Shown here piece after piece: positions 17,337 to 26,601 of a stretch of DNA of 64,000 nt (its first letter is position 1; each line of letters opens with the position of its first letter). The notes under the pieces were generated by a model that saw nothing but the letters and a program-made list of their open reading frames with translations, ran no database searches and was not told where the DNA came from. The stretch spans positions 232,938 through 296,937 of the forward strand of contig NZ_LMUP01000008.1 in the NCBI RefSeq assembly GCF_009765875.1, written 5' to 3'. This stretch comes from Pedobacter sp. L105 (GTDB taxonomy: Bacteria; Bacteroidota; Bacteroidia; Sphingobacteriales; Sphingobacteriaceae). A program made the position numbers and the translations under genes.

Positions 17337-19955
17337 ATGAAGAAAATTATTCCGTGCTTAATTTTTCTGTTTTTTACAGCAATCCTACATGCACAAACTA
17401 AACCTTCTGTTTCCAATTTCAAAATTTTTAGCCGGTACAACTATTACCTGCCCAAAGATGAAGGGGCTGTAATCGCCGTGTTACCAGACAGTATCCAACC
17501 TGTCGACTGCCAGTTTACCCTTACCTACGAAGGAAAACAGCTAAAAGCTGCCTTTGAACACAATAGTCATCAGATTAAAGCTGTTCTGAATATTCAGGCC
17601 ATGCCTTTTGGCACCCTTCCTTTAACTTACCGTTTGTTACATGGGAAACAGTTATTAGCCAGCGGCACAGTTAACCTGATCAAAAGGGAATACCGCTCAA
17701 ATGCCACACAAATTGATTTGCTTACAGGCGGTCTGATTGCAGACGGACTTCCTTTTCTGCCTTTTGGTTTTTACTGCGGTCCGGTTGGCGACCTCCCGGA
17801 AAGAGAAGTAGTCCACGGATTTAACATGGTAGGCCCTTACCAGGATAATCTGCCATCAAGTTACGCCTCCCGGAAGAAGTATATGGACCGCTGTGCACAA
17901 TTGGGTGTAAAAGTGCAATACGGAGTTAATTCGCTGGTTGGCAGCGGCCACAACGGAGAAAAGGGATTGGACAAATCAGACCAGGAAAAACTGGCCTTAC
18001 TGAAACAGGAAGTTCTGGCCTTCCGGGATCATCCCGCCTTATTATCATGGTATATTAATGATGAACCGGATGGGCAGGGCCGCCCGCCAAAAGTGCTGGA
18101 AGAAGCTTATCAGCTGATCCATGAACTGGATCCGTACCACCCTGTGTCTATCGTTTTCATGATGCCTTCAAAGGCTGCCGACTTCAGGAATACCATGGAT
18201 ATTGCCATGACAGATCCTTATCCTATTCCAGGACCAGCAGATAAGATCATGGAAGATTTGAAACAATACAATGAAGCCTATCGGTATGAAAAATCTGTCT
18301 GGCTGGTACCACAAGCTTTTGGAGGTCAGGAAATGTGGCCCCGCGAACCTACAGGACAGGAAATGAGATTGATGACCTATATGGGATTGATAAGTGGTGT
18401 AAAGGGTATTCAGTATTATGTTCATGCTGCCGGAAACCTAAATCCACAATCGGTATCCGCGTGGTCGGCCTGCAGTGACGTTGCTGTAGAAACTGCACAG
18501 ATGACTTCCTTTTTATTGTCAGGAGATGAAGCCCCGGCAATAAAAACCAACGACCCGAAGATCCTTACCCGTACCTTTCTTTACAAAGGTAACCTGCTGA
18601 TCATAGCGGTGAACAACGAAAATAAACCAAAACTATTTACACTGGATGTAGCTGTAAAAGATAGCAGCCTAAACCATCAGGCTGAGTTGTGGTTTGAGAA
18701 CCGTACTGTACCATTTGAAAAAGGCCATATCAACGATATCATTGATGCTTATGGTACACGGGTATACCTGGTTCGCAGTTCTATAACAAACGCCTTACTA
18801 CCGGAAAATAACCTGACGCTTAACCCCAGCTTTGAAAAGATTGTTAGTCCGGGATTGGCTATCGGGGCTAATGTAACGGTTACCAGTGAACAGAAATCAG
18901 ATCCGGGAGCCACTTTTTTTACTGATCCCACACAACATAAAGAAGGACTATTTAGCCTTCGGCTGATTACACCGACAGACAGCGGAGGCAAAAAAATAAG
19001 GTTATTGCCCCTGGTAATGAGCAAAGGCAACAGTTATACCGTATCGGTATGGGCCAAAGCGAAAGAGCAGGATAAACTTCCTTCTTTCCGTCTGGCTATG
19101 GATGCCATGCAGCAGGATCATACCTTTCCACTGACCAGGGAGTGGAAAAAATATACTTTCACTTACCGTGCAGGCACTTCATCTACCACTTCTATCCTAA
19201 GCCTTGAATTATTGCAGCATGGAACAGCCTGGTTCGACTTGCTGGAAGTTTCTCCAGATCCGGTAATCACTTATCATATCAATCCAGACTATACCGCGGC
19301 TGTTTCTTTATCGAGCAGTACCAGTACTGCCGTATTGAGATATGCACTGGACAAAGAGCCAGACCAGCAATCCTCCGTTTATAAACAGCCTATTCAGGTA
19401 AAGGAAGCCAGCACCTTCTATGCGGCTTTATTTGAAGGAAATAAGGTAATTGCTGCTTCAAAAAGTTTTATACCTGTGAATAAGGCATTGGGGAAACCAG
19501 TAAGCTTTACCAGCACTTATAATACGCAGTATGCCGCATCTGGAGCGGGCAGTCTCACTGACGGTGTAATGGGAACCACAGCTTTCAAAGATGGAAAATG
19601 GCTGGGCTTCCTGGCCAAAGACCTCGAAGTAGTATTGGATATGTTAGCTCCATCTTCATTATCTTCCGTTTCAGCCAGCTTCCTCTGCGATCCGAACAGT
19701 GGCATTTTCTTACCGGAAGAAATGGAAGTTTATACTTCCCCTGATGGGATTACTTATTCTTTGGCAGGTAATTTAAAAAATCAGAAAGGATCTGTTAGAG
19801 GAGAACCTTATCTGCAGCAATTTAGTGTTCCGCTGCAAAAGAACCCTGTGCGTTACATTAAGGTCACCGCGAAGAATATTGGACTTATTCCCGACGGATA
19901 TTTATTCAAGGGAAGCAGCACCTGGATGTTTGCCGATGAAATTTTAGTTCAATAG
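17337..19955 (+). CDS. Secreted multidomain glycoside hydrolase-like protein with carbohydrate-binding modules
   Basis: An 872-residue exported protein (signal peptide ending near HAQ). After a beta-sandwich N-terminal part, residues about 130-430 look like a TIM-barrel clan-A glycosidase core. WYINDEPDG has an acid pair at a likely catalytic position, and PFGFYCGP and QYYVHAAG frame the barrel. Residues about 510-645 resemble a CBM4/9 module, about 650-715 a chitobiase-C/Fn3-like linker, and the last 150 an F5/8-C (CBM32-like) domain. The substrate cannot be named. It is divergent from cobA and convergent with the alpha/beta hydrolase gene that ends 16 bases away. The family number is uncertain. 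Confidence 0.65.
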   Translation: MKKIIPCLIFLFFTAILHAQTKPSVSNFKIFSRYNYYLPKDEGAVIAVLPDSIQPVDCQFTLTYEGKQLKAAFEHNSHQIKAVLNIQAMPFGTLPLTYRLLHGKQLLASGTVNLIKREYRSNATQIDLLTGGLIADGLPFLPFGFYCGPVGDLPEREVVHGFNMVGPYQDNLPSSYASRKKYMDRCAQLGVKVQYGVNSLVGSGHNGEKGLDKSDQEKLALLKQEVLAFRDHPALLSWYINDEPDGQGRPPKVLEEAYQLIHELDPYHPVSIVFMMPSKAADFRNTMDIAMTDPYPIPGPADKIMEDLKQYNEAYRYEKSVWLVPQAFGGQEMWPREPTGQEMRLMTYMGLISGVKGIQYYVHAAGNLNPQSVSAWSACSDVAVETAQMTSFLLSGDEAPAIKTNDPKILTRTFLYKGNLLIIAVNNENKPKLFTLDVAVKDSSLNHQAELWFENRTVPFEKGHINDIIDAYGTRVYLVRSSITNALLPENNLTLNPSFEKIVSPGLAIGANVTVTSEQKSDPGATFFTDPTQHKEGLFSLRLITPTDSGGKKIRLLPLVMSKGNSYTVSVWAKAKEQDKLPSFRLAMDAMQQDHTFPLTREWKKYTFTYRAGTSSTTSILSLELLQHGTAWFDLLEVSPDPVITYHINPDYTAAVSLSSSTSTAVLRYALDKEPDQQSSVYKQPIQVKEASTFYAALFEGNKVIAASKSFIPVNKALGKPVSFTSTYNTQYAASGAGSLTDGVMGTTAFKDGKWLGFLAKDLEVVLDMLAPSSLSSVSASFLCDPNSGIFLPEEMEVYTSPDGITYSLAGNLKNQKGSVRGEPYLQQFSVPLQKNPVRYIKVTAKNIGLIPDGYLFKGSSTWMFADEILVQ

Positions 19956-19971
19956 TAAGGTAGAACTAAAA

Positions 19972-21054
19972 CTATTGCCCGGAAACGGAAAGCAATTCCT
20001 TTAGATAATTATCCCAGATTGCAGGCAGAGAATTAGTGCCATGCCCTCGTGTCTGATCAGTTATTGGCAGTAAGATGTACCTGCCTTTCGCTACTTTTTT
20101 AATCTCACGTTCCATGATACCCAACTCTGGTGGATTGATCTGGTCATCGGCAGAGTTAATGGCAAACAGCGGAGCCTTTATTTGATCAAGATAAGGTGAT
20201 GGGTCATAATTCCTGGAGGCATCCAACTGATAGATCAGATCATTGGCATCCATTTTAGTATAACCCTTTTGCATTTCATACGCCATCATATCCGACTGCT
20301 GACGGCTTGGCGATTCCTTTTGCAGTTGCAGCGGACTGCTACCCATAAAAAACAAGGAAGAGCCCGCTCCCATTAAGCCCTGTGCCGGAGGCGAGGTATA
20401 ATCACCACCTTTCCACTCAGGATCGGCCTCGATCAGATTAATGGCCATTTTGCGCATCATACGGTTTCTTCCGGCAATAGGCACCGGCAGACTTGCCAAA
20501 GGCAGCAAAGCATCCGAGAACCCGGGATACAAATAGCCAAACATCCAGGTCTGCATACCTCCCATGGAAGTGCCCATCGTTAAGCGCAGGTGATTAACCC
20601 CTAAATGCTCAGTAAGCAAACGGTAATAAACGGCCACCATATCATCATAAGTATATTTCGGAAACTTCATGTGCAGGCCATCACTTGGCTTACTTGATTT
20701 CCCATGGCCTATCCCATCAGGCAGGATAATATAATATTTAGCAGTATCCAGCAACTGTCCTGATCCGAAGAGTATCCCTGCAAATTGCTGAGTTAAAAAG
20801 CCCCTGTTGCTGCTGCCTGTACCATGCATAATCAGCACTGCATTGGTTACCTTTCCACTTTTATCTTTGATGGGTTTGCCCAAAGTAGTGTAGTGGATCT
20901 TTAACAAAGGCAGTGCTGTTTCATGACTTTGAAAGGGAAAATTATGAATTGTAAAATAACCGTCAACGGCATTGGAGTAATCATGATTAGCCTGTGCAAA
21001 TGCAGTTAAACCTGCAAAAAGTATGATGAATATTAGGCATATCTTATGGCGCAT
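19972..21054 (-). CDS. Secreted MetX-like alpha/beta hydrolase
   Basis: A 360-residue exported protein (hydrophobic signal ending near AFAQ) with the alpha/beta hydrolase fold of the homoserine acetyltransferase (MetX) group. The nucleophile elbow is GTSMGG, an oxyanion-region HGTG lies earlier, and the acid and His are probably in NSADDQINPPE and TRGHGTNS. A signal peptide makes a role in methionine synthesis unlikely; an extracytoplasmic esterase or acyltransferase is more plausible. The ATG at 21054 is preferred to an in-frame TTG at 21060. It lies 57 bases after the lipocalin gene on the same strand and may be co-transcribed with it. Confidence 0.75.
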   Translation of the reverse strand: MRHKICLIFIILFAGLTAFAQANHDYSNAVDGYFTIHNFPFQSHETALPLLKIHYTTLGKPIKDKSGKVTNAVLIMHGTGSSNRGFLTQQFAGILFGSGQLLDTAKYYIILPDGIGHGKSSKPSDGLHMKFPKYTYDDMVAVYYRLLTEHLGVNHLRLTMGTSMGGMQTWMFGYLYPGFSDALLPLASLPVPIAGRNRMMRKMAINLIEADPEWKGGDYTSPPAQGLMGAGSSLFFMGSSPLQLQKESPSRQQSDMMAYEMQKGYTKMDANDLIYQLDASRNYDPSPYLDQIKAPLFAINSADDQINPPELGIMEREIKKVAKGRYILLPITDQTRGHGTNSLPAIWDNYLKELLSVSGQ

Positions 21055-21111
21055 AATCAAATATACAAAAACGAAGATGTCCTTAAAGTAACGATAAGGA
21101 TAGATCAGGTT

Positions 21112-21618
21112 TTATTGAACATGCTGCTGTGAAGTGAGTTTAGCAACATCATAACCTTTTTTACGGCACCTCTCTACAATTTCTTCATATGTTTTTTTAG
21201 GCATCTGAGTATTTCTGCTCATGATAAACAAAAACTTATGGTCGGGGTGACCTACCACAACATAAGAATAATCGTCGGCCAGTTCGATCACCCAATAATC
21301 TACCTTAATTGGCCAGATGAATTGTGCTTTCATCATCGCACTTTCCTGTTTGTCATTAGGAAAGATCTTCGACGCAACGGTATGCACTTTTTCATCACCC
21401 GGTTTCTTATAAGAAGTTAATACATCATAATACCCTTCCTTGTTAAGCGTATACCTTGTTGTGGTTTCCCTGCTGCCTTTATCAAATAAAGTTGGAATAG
21501 AATATAAAGAATACCAGGTTCCAGAGAATTTTTTGAGGTCAACTTTAGCTACAGGGATGTTTTTGTCGGCCATAAAAAAGGCCGACATTACCACAAGGAA
21601 GGTGCATAATAACTTCAT
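21112..21618 (-). CDS. Lipocalin family protein (Blc-like)
   Basis: A 168-residue protein with an N-terminal hydrophobic signal and the lipocalin pattern. FSGTWYSLYSIP corresponds to the conserved GxW motif, and YVVVGHPDHKFLFIMSR to the second and third structural motifs. Lipocalins bind small hydrophobic ligands such as lipids; Blc members sit in the envelope. There is no Cys lipobox at the signal end, so unlike Escherichia coli Blc it is probably periplasmic rather than a lipoprotein. It is followed on the same strand by a secreted alpha/beta hydrolase. A role in envelope lipid handling is inferred. Confidence 0.82.
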   Translation of the reverse strand: MKLLCTFLVVMSAFFMADKNIPVAKVDLKKFSGTWYSLYSIPTLFDKGSRETTTRYTLNKEGYYDVLTSYKKPGDEKVHTVASKIFPNDKQESAMMKAQFIWPIKVDYWVIELADDYSYVVVGHPDHKFLFIMSRNTQMPKKTYEEIVERCRKKGYDVAKLTSQQHVQ

Positions 21619-21735
21619 AACCGCGTTTTTAGATCTTTAAAACGTTAAACTGATGTTTACTTACGGCATTTGAAGGAAAAGGGTTTTTACAGCGTTTTTT
21701 TCTCTTTTTAGGAATACATATCGGAAGCCATAAGC

Positions 21736-22746
21736 CTATTCAAAATGGCTCAGGATTGCCTTTTCACCATTCTCAGGCGAATATAACAGCGCCTCATTAA
21801 TTTCCTCCAATTTAAATTTCTTCCCTATTTTGGTTTTAAAATGTGGCAGATGTATCAGCTCCCCAATAGCTGCCAGTGCAGCTGCTAAATTTTGCGGATT
21901 TTGTACCGTTTCAGTTCTAAAATTACCAAAAGGTTTTATAGTAATGCCTTTAGACGTTAATGTACGCGTATGAACAGTTAAAGGGATAGCATCACCAAGA
22001 TAACCATAGGAGTAGATCGTCGAATTATTTGGTATTACCTCAATTATTTTATTCAACACCTCTCCCCCTACTCCATCAAAAACAGCAGTTGTTTCCGCTT
22101 TCTGTGACATTTCCTTCAAGTGCTGTGCAAAGTCATAATCATCCTGAACGGCAATATTTTTGGCGCCCAGCGCTTCCAGTTCTTTTCTACCCTTTTCATT
22201 TCTGACAATAGAGACCAGTGGAAAATCATATGCCTGACAAATACCCACCATAGCAATTCCTGTTGCTGAAGTACCGGCAGTACTGATTATACCTCTGTGT
22301 CCTTCCTTCGTAATTTGTTTTTGAAATGCATAGGGCGTAATCATATTTACTACTGAGCCGGAATATTCCTTAGGGTTGACATCATCAGGCAGGATTACAC
22401 AATCCAAAAAGTGCATATGGGAATATTCACACCATGTCCCTATCATGCTTTCACTAAATTTTAAGGAGCGGTACATGGTCACATTCTTCCCTCTGTAAGC
22501 TTCAGGAACCCCTGCGCCAATCTCAAGCACCTTTCCTACACCCGAGACACCATAAACATGATAAAGACTGACCACTGATCCCGGAGGAAGTGCACGGTTT
22601 ATAAAAGCTTTATCTCCCGGATTTATTGCAGAGGAAATCATTTTAATCAACAAATGTCCAGGTTCGGCTTTTTCAGGTTTATTAACATCTTGCAGCTTAA
22701 CACCCTCGTTGGGTATCAAACAAATTGCTCTCATTAGGTCGCTCAT
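21736..22746 (-). CDS. Zinc-independent medium-chain dehydrogenase/quinone oxidoreductase-like
   Basis: A 336-residue MDR-superfamily protein. The N-terminal GroES-like domain shows ISSAINPGDKAFI and VYGVSGVGKVLEIGAG. The Rossmann part has GTSATGIAMVGI, a loosened version of the nucleotide-binding glycine run, then AVFDGVGG. The catalytic zinc ligands of alcohol dehydrogenases are not evident, so a quinone or enone reductase activity is likelier. It is transcribed divergently from an HxlR regulator (98 bp between starts), the usual arrangement for a redox- or quinone-inducible reductase. Repression by HxlR is inferred. Confidence 0.8.
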   Translation of the reverse strand: MSDLMRAICLIPNEGVKLQDVNKPEKAEPGHLLIKMISSAINPGDKAFINRALPPGSVVSLYHVYGVSGVGKVLEIGAGVPEAYRGKNVTMYRSLKFSESMIGTWCEYSHMHFLDCVILPDDVNPKEYSGSVVNMITPYAFQKQITKEGHRGIISTAGTSATGIAMVGICQAYDFPLVSIVRNEKGRKELEALGAKNIAVQDDYDFAQHLKEMSQKAETTAVFDGVGGEVLNKIIEVIPNNSTIYSYGYLGDAIPLTVHTRTLTSKGITIKPFGNFRTETVQNPQNLAAALAAIGELIHLPHFKTKIGKKFKLEEINEALLYSPENGEKAILSHFE

Positions 22747-22785
22747 ATTTTTTCTTATTTATTTTCAAATGTAGATCCAGCACTA

Positions 22786-22799
22786 TACTTTTACAAGTA
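22786..22799. promoter_or_regulatory. Candidate HxlR operator
   Basis: TACTT-TTAC-AAGTA forms an inverted repeat midway between the divergent reductase and HxlR genes. HxlR regulators commonly bind short TAC/GTA-type dyads in such positions. The assignment is inferred from location and symmetry. Confidence 0.4.
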
Positions 22800-22844
22800 G
22801 TACACGAAAACTGTATTAGTCAAAAAAACTATAGTAACCTGAAT

Positions 22845-23201
22845 ATGAATGAGAATAAATTTGATAAAAGACAAAAAATTTTATGTCCGATTGAATATGC
22901 AGTAAGTTTATTGAGCGGAAAATATAAATTACGCCTACTCCATGCACTTATAAAAGAAAGCCCGAAGCGGTTTAAAGTTTTAGAAAGGGAAATCGCCGGC
23001 ATTTCACCTACCATGCTCACCTCACAACTCCGTGAACTGGAAGCAGACGGTTTAATTAGCAGGGCAATTTTTGCTACAGTACCACCAACTGTAGAATATA
23101 GCTTAACAGCATTCGGACAAACTACACTGCCTATGATGCAGAGTATTAAAGAATGGGGATTGCTGTATAAGGGACGTAACAATCCTGCTGAAGTTTCTTA
23201 A
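22845..23201 (+). CDS. HxlR family winged-helix transcriptional regulator
   Basis: A 118-residue regulator with the HxlR layout: CPIEYAVSLLSGKYKLRLLHAL (the conserved N-terminal Cys and WxxxIL-like region, here YKLRLL), then FKVLEREIAGISPTMLTSQLRELEADGLI as the recognition helix and wing. HxlR proteins often sense electrophiles or quinones through the N-terminal Cys and control a divergent oxidoreductase. The start at ATG 22845 fits; a longer in-frame reading from 22725 would cross the divergent promoter and is rejected. It ends 6 bases before the stop of the oppositely directed beta-barrel gene. Confidence 0.88.
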   Translation: MNENKFDKRQKILCPIEYAVSLLSGKYKLRLLHALIKESPKRFKVLEREIAGISPTMLTSQLRELEADGLISRAIFATVPPTVEYSLTAFGQTTLPMMQSIKEWGLLYKGRNNPAEVS

Positions 23202-23207
23202 TTTAAT

Positions 23208-25670
23208 CTATTTGTCTGTTGGCTGTTGAGGTATAGCATTTTCATCCTCCGGTTTTTTCTTAAATTCCAGCTTGCCAAATTTATAGCTCAGGGTAATCCC
23301 GAATGAACGGAGAGGGATCTGCCTTAAATTTGTCTGGTTAAAGTTCGACCCAAAAGTGGTTCCTTTCTGACTAACATATTGGCTAAAAGGATTTGCCGCT
23401 GTAAGCCCGATACTGGCATTCTTTTTCAGAAACTGTTTCCTTACGGCGAAGTTATAGAAGTAAAAAGACGGGCGGGTGCTCTGAATATTCTTTTGTGAAG
23501 AATTGTAATTGCCAAACACCTCTGCCGTTAAATCGTGGGCGAACTGGTAACTGACATTTGAATTGACACGGTAAGAAAATCCGCTAACTGTGGCTAATCC
23601 AGGTGTACTATTCGTTCTTTCCCCTATCTGTATATTAGAACGAAGGTTTAGTTTTTTAGTTAACGGTACGGATCCAAAAATATTTGCACCAACCCCTGTT
23701 TGTGAACCGATATTAAACCTTTGCGTTAAAGCCACACTGGTATAATTAGTTCCATTTACATTAAGCACATCGTAGTAAGTAGTTAATGACTGTATATCTT
23801 CCGTATTGTGACGGTAAAAACCTGCGAAATAAATATTTGCCCCGCTTTTAAAGGTTTTACTATAACCCAATTCATAATTATGTCCTATCTCAGGTTTCAG
23901 CAAAGGATTACCTGTACTGATATTGTGCGGATCGCTGATATTGTAAAAAGGGTTAAGATCGCCATAATCAGGTCTTTCAATACGGTAGCTATAGGCAAAT
24001 TTAATGGACTGACTATCATCCAGCTTATGCTGTACCGTAAAAGATGGGGCAAAGGTATTATATCCGGGAATTCCCGCTCCTGCGAAATCGGCAGTGGTGC
24101 TGGTTCGTTCATAACGCAGGCCAGCCTTACCTTCCAGAAAGTCGTTAAACAGCAAAAAGGAAGTGGAAAGATAAGCCGCGTAAACATCTCGCTTGTATTT
24201 AAAACCATAGGTCTGGCCATCATTTGGCCCGTATGTGCCATCATTGAGCAGGGAATCCGTAACCACATTATTATTTAGGTTTTCAAGCACTAACTTACCG
24301 CCGGCTTCTATCGTAAAACCTTTGCTTATAGGCTGCGTGTAATCCACCGATATATCCGTTTCATGATCTTTACCGGGATTATTACTTTGCAGGCCGGATG
24401 AGGGATAATCCCCGTTCAGGTAATCAGATTGCTGTGATGCATTCACCGTATTTTTCCCATAACTGGAGGAATATAGAAAATCCAGCTCCTGCCCTTCCTT
24501 TTTAAAGGTCTTTTTGTAACCAAGGCTCATATCTGTGGTATTGGAGTTAAACCTGCTGGCAGAATTTCTGATACTCATTATATCAGATAAGGTATTACCC
24601 GTTGATAATAGCGATTGCTGATCCTGTGTCGTCACTGCCGCACCCCGGTTACCAAAATGATTAAAGCCTGCCGTAGCTGTCAGTTCGTCTTTCGGAGTAA
24701 TGCTCCAGTTAAAATTGATCCCCGACTGGTAACTGCTTCTTTTTATCGGGCTGCTGCCCTGCTGGTAGAGACGGTTGATGGTATCTCGGCTGTTATTGTA
24801 AGAAAGCCGGTTGCTTGTATTTTTAGTCGTTGTATTTAATTGTTCATTTCCACTAAAAAAAACGCCGAAACCAACGTTGCCTTTACGGGCATTTAAATTA
24901 ACAGAGCTATTTTCCAAACGTGTACCGGCAGAGAGGTTTACACTGCCATTAATTCCCTGAACCTTATTATCTTTTAATACGATATTGATAATACCGCCTG
25001 TACCTGTTGCATCATATTTTGCCCCCGGACTGGTAATTACTTCAATGCTTTTGATCTGACTGGCCGGAATAGACTGTAAGGCATCCGCCAGGCTGGCACC
25101 AAATATACTGGAAGGTTTTCCATTGATCAGGAAGCGCACGTTGGCATTTCCCTGCAATTCTACGTTACCATCTATATCTACACTCACCATAGGCACTTTT
25201 TTCAACACATCTAACGCAACACCTCCCTGTGCAGTGAGATCATTGGCCGTGTTATAAACCATTTTATCAATTTTATTTTCTACGATAGGCGCACTTCCGG
25301 TGATGGTAACTCCTTTTAGCTGGTTTTCAACAGTTACCATCATTAAATTCCCTAAAGCTATATTTAGTGCCGTATTGGAAATGGTGATATTGTTAACAGT
25401 TATAGGTCTGTATCCAAAATAATTTACCACTAAGCGGTATTGTCCGGCGGGCAGGTTACTCAATGCAAAATTCCCATTAGGATCGGTACTCATGCCATCA
25501 AAGGGAGTGGTTGCTCCAGCTTTAAACAAGCTGACAGTAGCAAAATCAACTGCTGTTTTTGAAACGGAATCAATCACCTTACCGGTAATTTTACCTTTAC
25601 CAGGGGCAGTTTGTGCAAATGAACTGACGAAATAAAAAAGAAGGGTAATAGCAATTAAAATACGGCGCAT
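23208..25670 (-). CDS. TonB-dependent receptor-like outer-membrane beta-barrel protein
   Basis: An 820-residue outer-membrane protein. After a signal peptide (SSFAQ) comes a carboxypeptidase-regulatory-like beta-sandwich (KITGKVIDSVSKTAVDFATV). A plug-like domain with VENKIDKMVYN and SIPASQIKSIEVITSPGA follows, then a long barrel rich in aromatic strands that ends in ITLSYKFGKLEF. This is the outer-membrane beta-barrel family that accompanies TonB receptors in Bacteroidota. No SusD or sigma factor gene adjoins it. The ligand is unknown. It is divergent from the SGNH hydrolase gene across 232 bp. Confidence 0.85.
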   Translation of the reverse strand: MRRILIAITLLFYFVSSFAQTAPGKGKITGKVIDSVSKTAVDFATVSLFKAGATTPFDGMSTDPNGNFALSNLPAGQYRLVVNYFGYRPITVNNITISNTALNIALGNLMMVTVENQLKGVTITGSAPIVENKIDKMVYNTANDLTAQGGVALDVLKKVPMVSVDIDGNVELQGNANVRFLINGKPSSIFGASLADALQSIPASQIKSIEVITSPGAKYDATGTGGIINIVLKDNKVQGINGSVNLSAGTRLENSSVNLNARKGNVGFGVFFSGNEQLNTTTKNTSNRLSYNNSRDTINRLYQQGSSPIKRSSYQSGINFNWSITPKDELTATAGFNHFGNRGAAVTTQDQQSLLSTGNTLSDIMSIRNSASRFNSNTTDMSLGYKKTFKKEGQELDFLYSSSYGKNTVNASQQSDYLNGDYPSSGLQSNNPGKDHETDISVDYTQPISKGFTIEAGGKLVLENLNNNVVTDSLLNDGTYGPNDGQTYGFKYKRDVYAAYLSTSFLLFNDFLEGKAGLRYERTSTTADFAGAGIPGYNTFAPSFTVQHKLDDSQSIKFAYSYRIERPDYGDLNPFYNISDPHNISTGNPLLKPEIGHNYELGYSKTFKSGANIYFAGFYRHNTEDIQSLTTYYDVLNVNGTNYTSVALTQRFNIGSQTGVGANIFGSVPLTKKLNLRSNIQIGERTNSTPGLATVSGFSYRVNSNVSYQFAHDLTAEVFGNYNSSQKNIQSTRPSFYFYNFAVRKQFLKKNASIGLTAANPFSQYVSQKGTTFGSNFNQTNLRQIPLRSFGITLSYKFGKLEFKKKPEDENAIPQQPTDK

Positions 25671-25795
25671 AAAAGAGTTAACAGATTGATGACCCGCAAA
25701 ATCGACATTAAATCTGTATTAATTTTGAAGCATAGCTATATTGATGTGCGTTAAATACAAATCATGAAGCAGTTTGGTCCTGTTTAATCAATTCA

Positions 25796-25830
25796 TTTGT
25801 ATTTTTTTTGTTATATAAAGCTATCTTTTG
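25796..25830 (+). promoter_or_regulatory. Candidate Bacteroidota-type promoter for SGNH hydrolase
   Basis: TTTG (25796-25799) and TATCTTTTG (25822-25830) resemble the -33 TTTG and -7 TAnnTTTG boxes, with 22 bases between them. The -7 box has one extra T. This would put transcription start about 65 bases before the ATG at 25903. Confidence 0.35.
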
Positions 25831-25902
25831 ATTTTAATGAGTCACTTTAATTACCAGGTTCTACATGAACAGCAGAATTAAACAGGTCAGTTATCAAAAA
25901 AT

Positions 25903-26601
25903 ATGAAAAGAAACCTACTAACAGCAGGAATATTGCTATTCGCCCTAGGTGCCAGTGCGCAGAAGGCCGACCAATTGCATGTGGACTGGGCAAACATCAA
26001 AAGATATGAACAGGCAAACAGCGAAGTAAAACCATCGGCAGGCGGTAAAAAGAGTGTGGTCTATATGGGCGATTCTATTACTGATTTCTGGATTACCACC
26101 GATTCTGCTTTTTTTGCCGGAAAACCTTATTTTGATCGTGGAATCAGCGGACAGACCACAGGACAAATGCTGGTACGTTTCCGTGAGGATGTAATTAATC
26201 TACATCCGGCAGTTGTGGTTATTTTAGCCGGTATAAATGACATTGCAGAAAATAATGGTCCTTCGAAACCGGAAGATGTTTTTGGTAATCTGGTATCTAT
26301 GGCCGAATTGGCAAAAGCAAACCATATTAAAGTGGTTCTTTCTTCTGTATTGCCTGCTTTTGCTTTTCCATGGCGCCCGGCTATTGATCCGGTTCCAAAA
26401 GTCAGAGAATTAAATGATCAAATAAAAGCGTACGCCGACAAAAATCACATCACATACCTTGACTACTTTACGGCCATGGCCGATGACAGAAGAGGCTTGC
26501 CTTCCACCTTATCGAAAGACGGAGTGCACCCAAATCTGGCAGGATATAAAATGATGGAACCTTTAGCTGAGCAGGCTATTGAAAAGGCTTTGAAAAATTA
26601 A
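25903..26601 (+). CDS. SGNH/GDSL-type lipase/esterase, secreted
   Basis: A 232-residue exported hydrolase (signal ends near ASAQ). The four SGNH blocks are visible: GDSITDFW (Ser), RGISGQTTGQML (Gly), GINDIAENN (Asn) and DGVHPNLAGY (Asp/His pair). Such enzymes deacylate carbohydrates or lipids in the periplasm or outside. Neighbouring exported glycosidase-like genes suggest a carbohydrate esterase, but this is inference. The stop overlaps the stop of the convergent FAD-protein gene by four bases. Confidence 0.88.
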   Translation: MKRNLLTAGILLFALGASAQKADQLHVDWANIKRYEQANSEVKPSAGGKKSVVYMGDSITDFWITTDSAFFAGKPYFDRGISGQTTGQMLVRFREDVINLHPAVVVILAGINDIAENNGPSKPEDVFGNLVSMAELAKANHIKVVLSSVLPAFAFPWRPAIDPVPKVRELNDQIKAYADKNHITYLDYFTAMADDRRGLPSTLSKDGVHPNLAGYKMMEPLAEQAIEKALKN

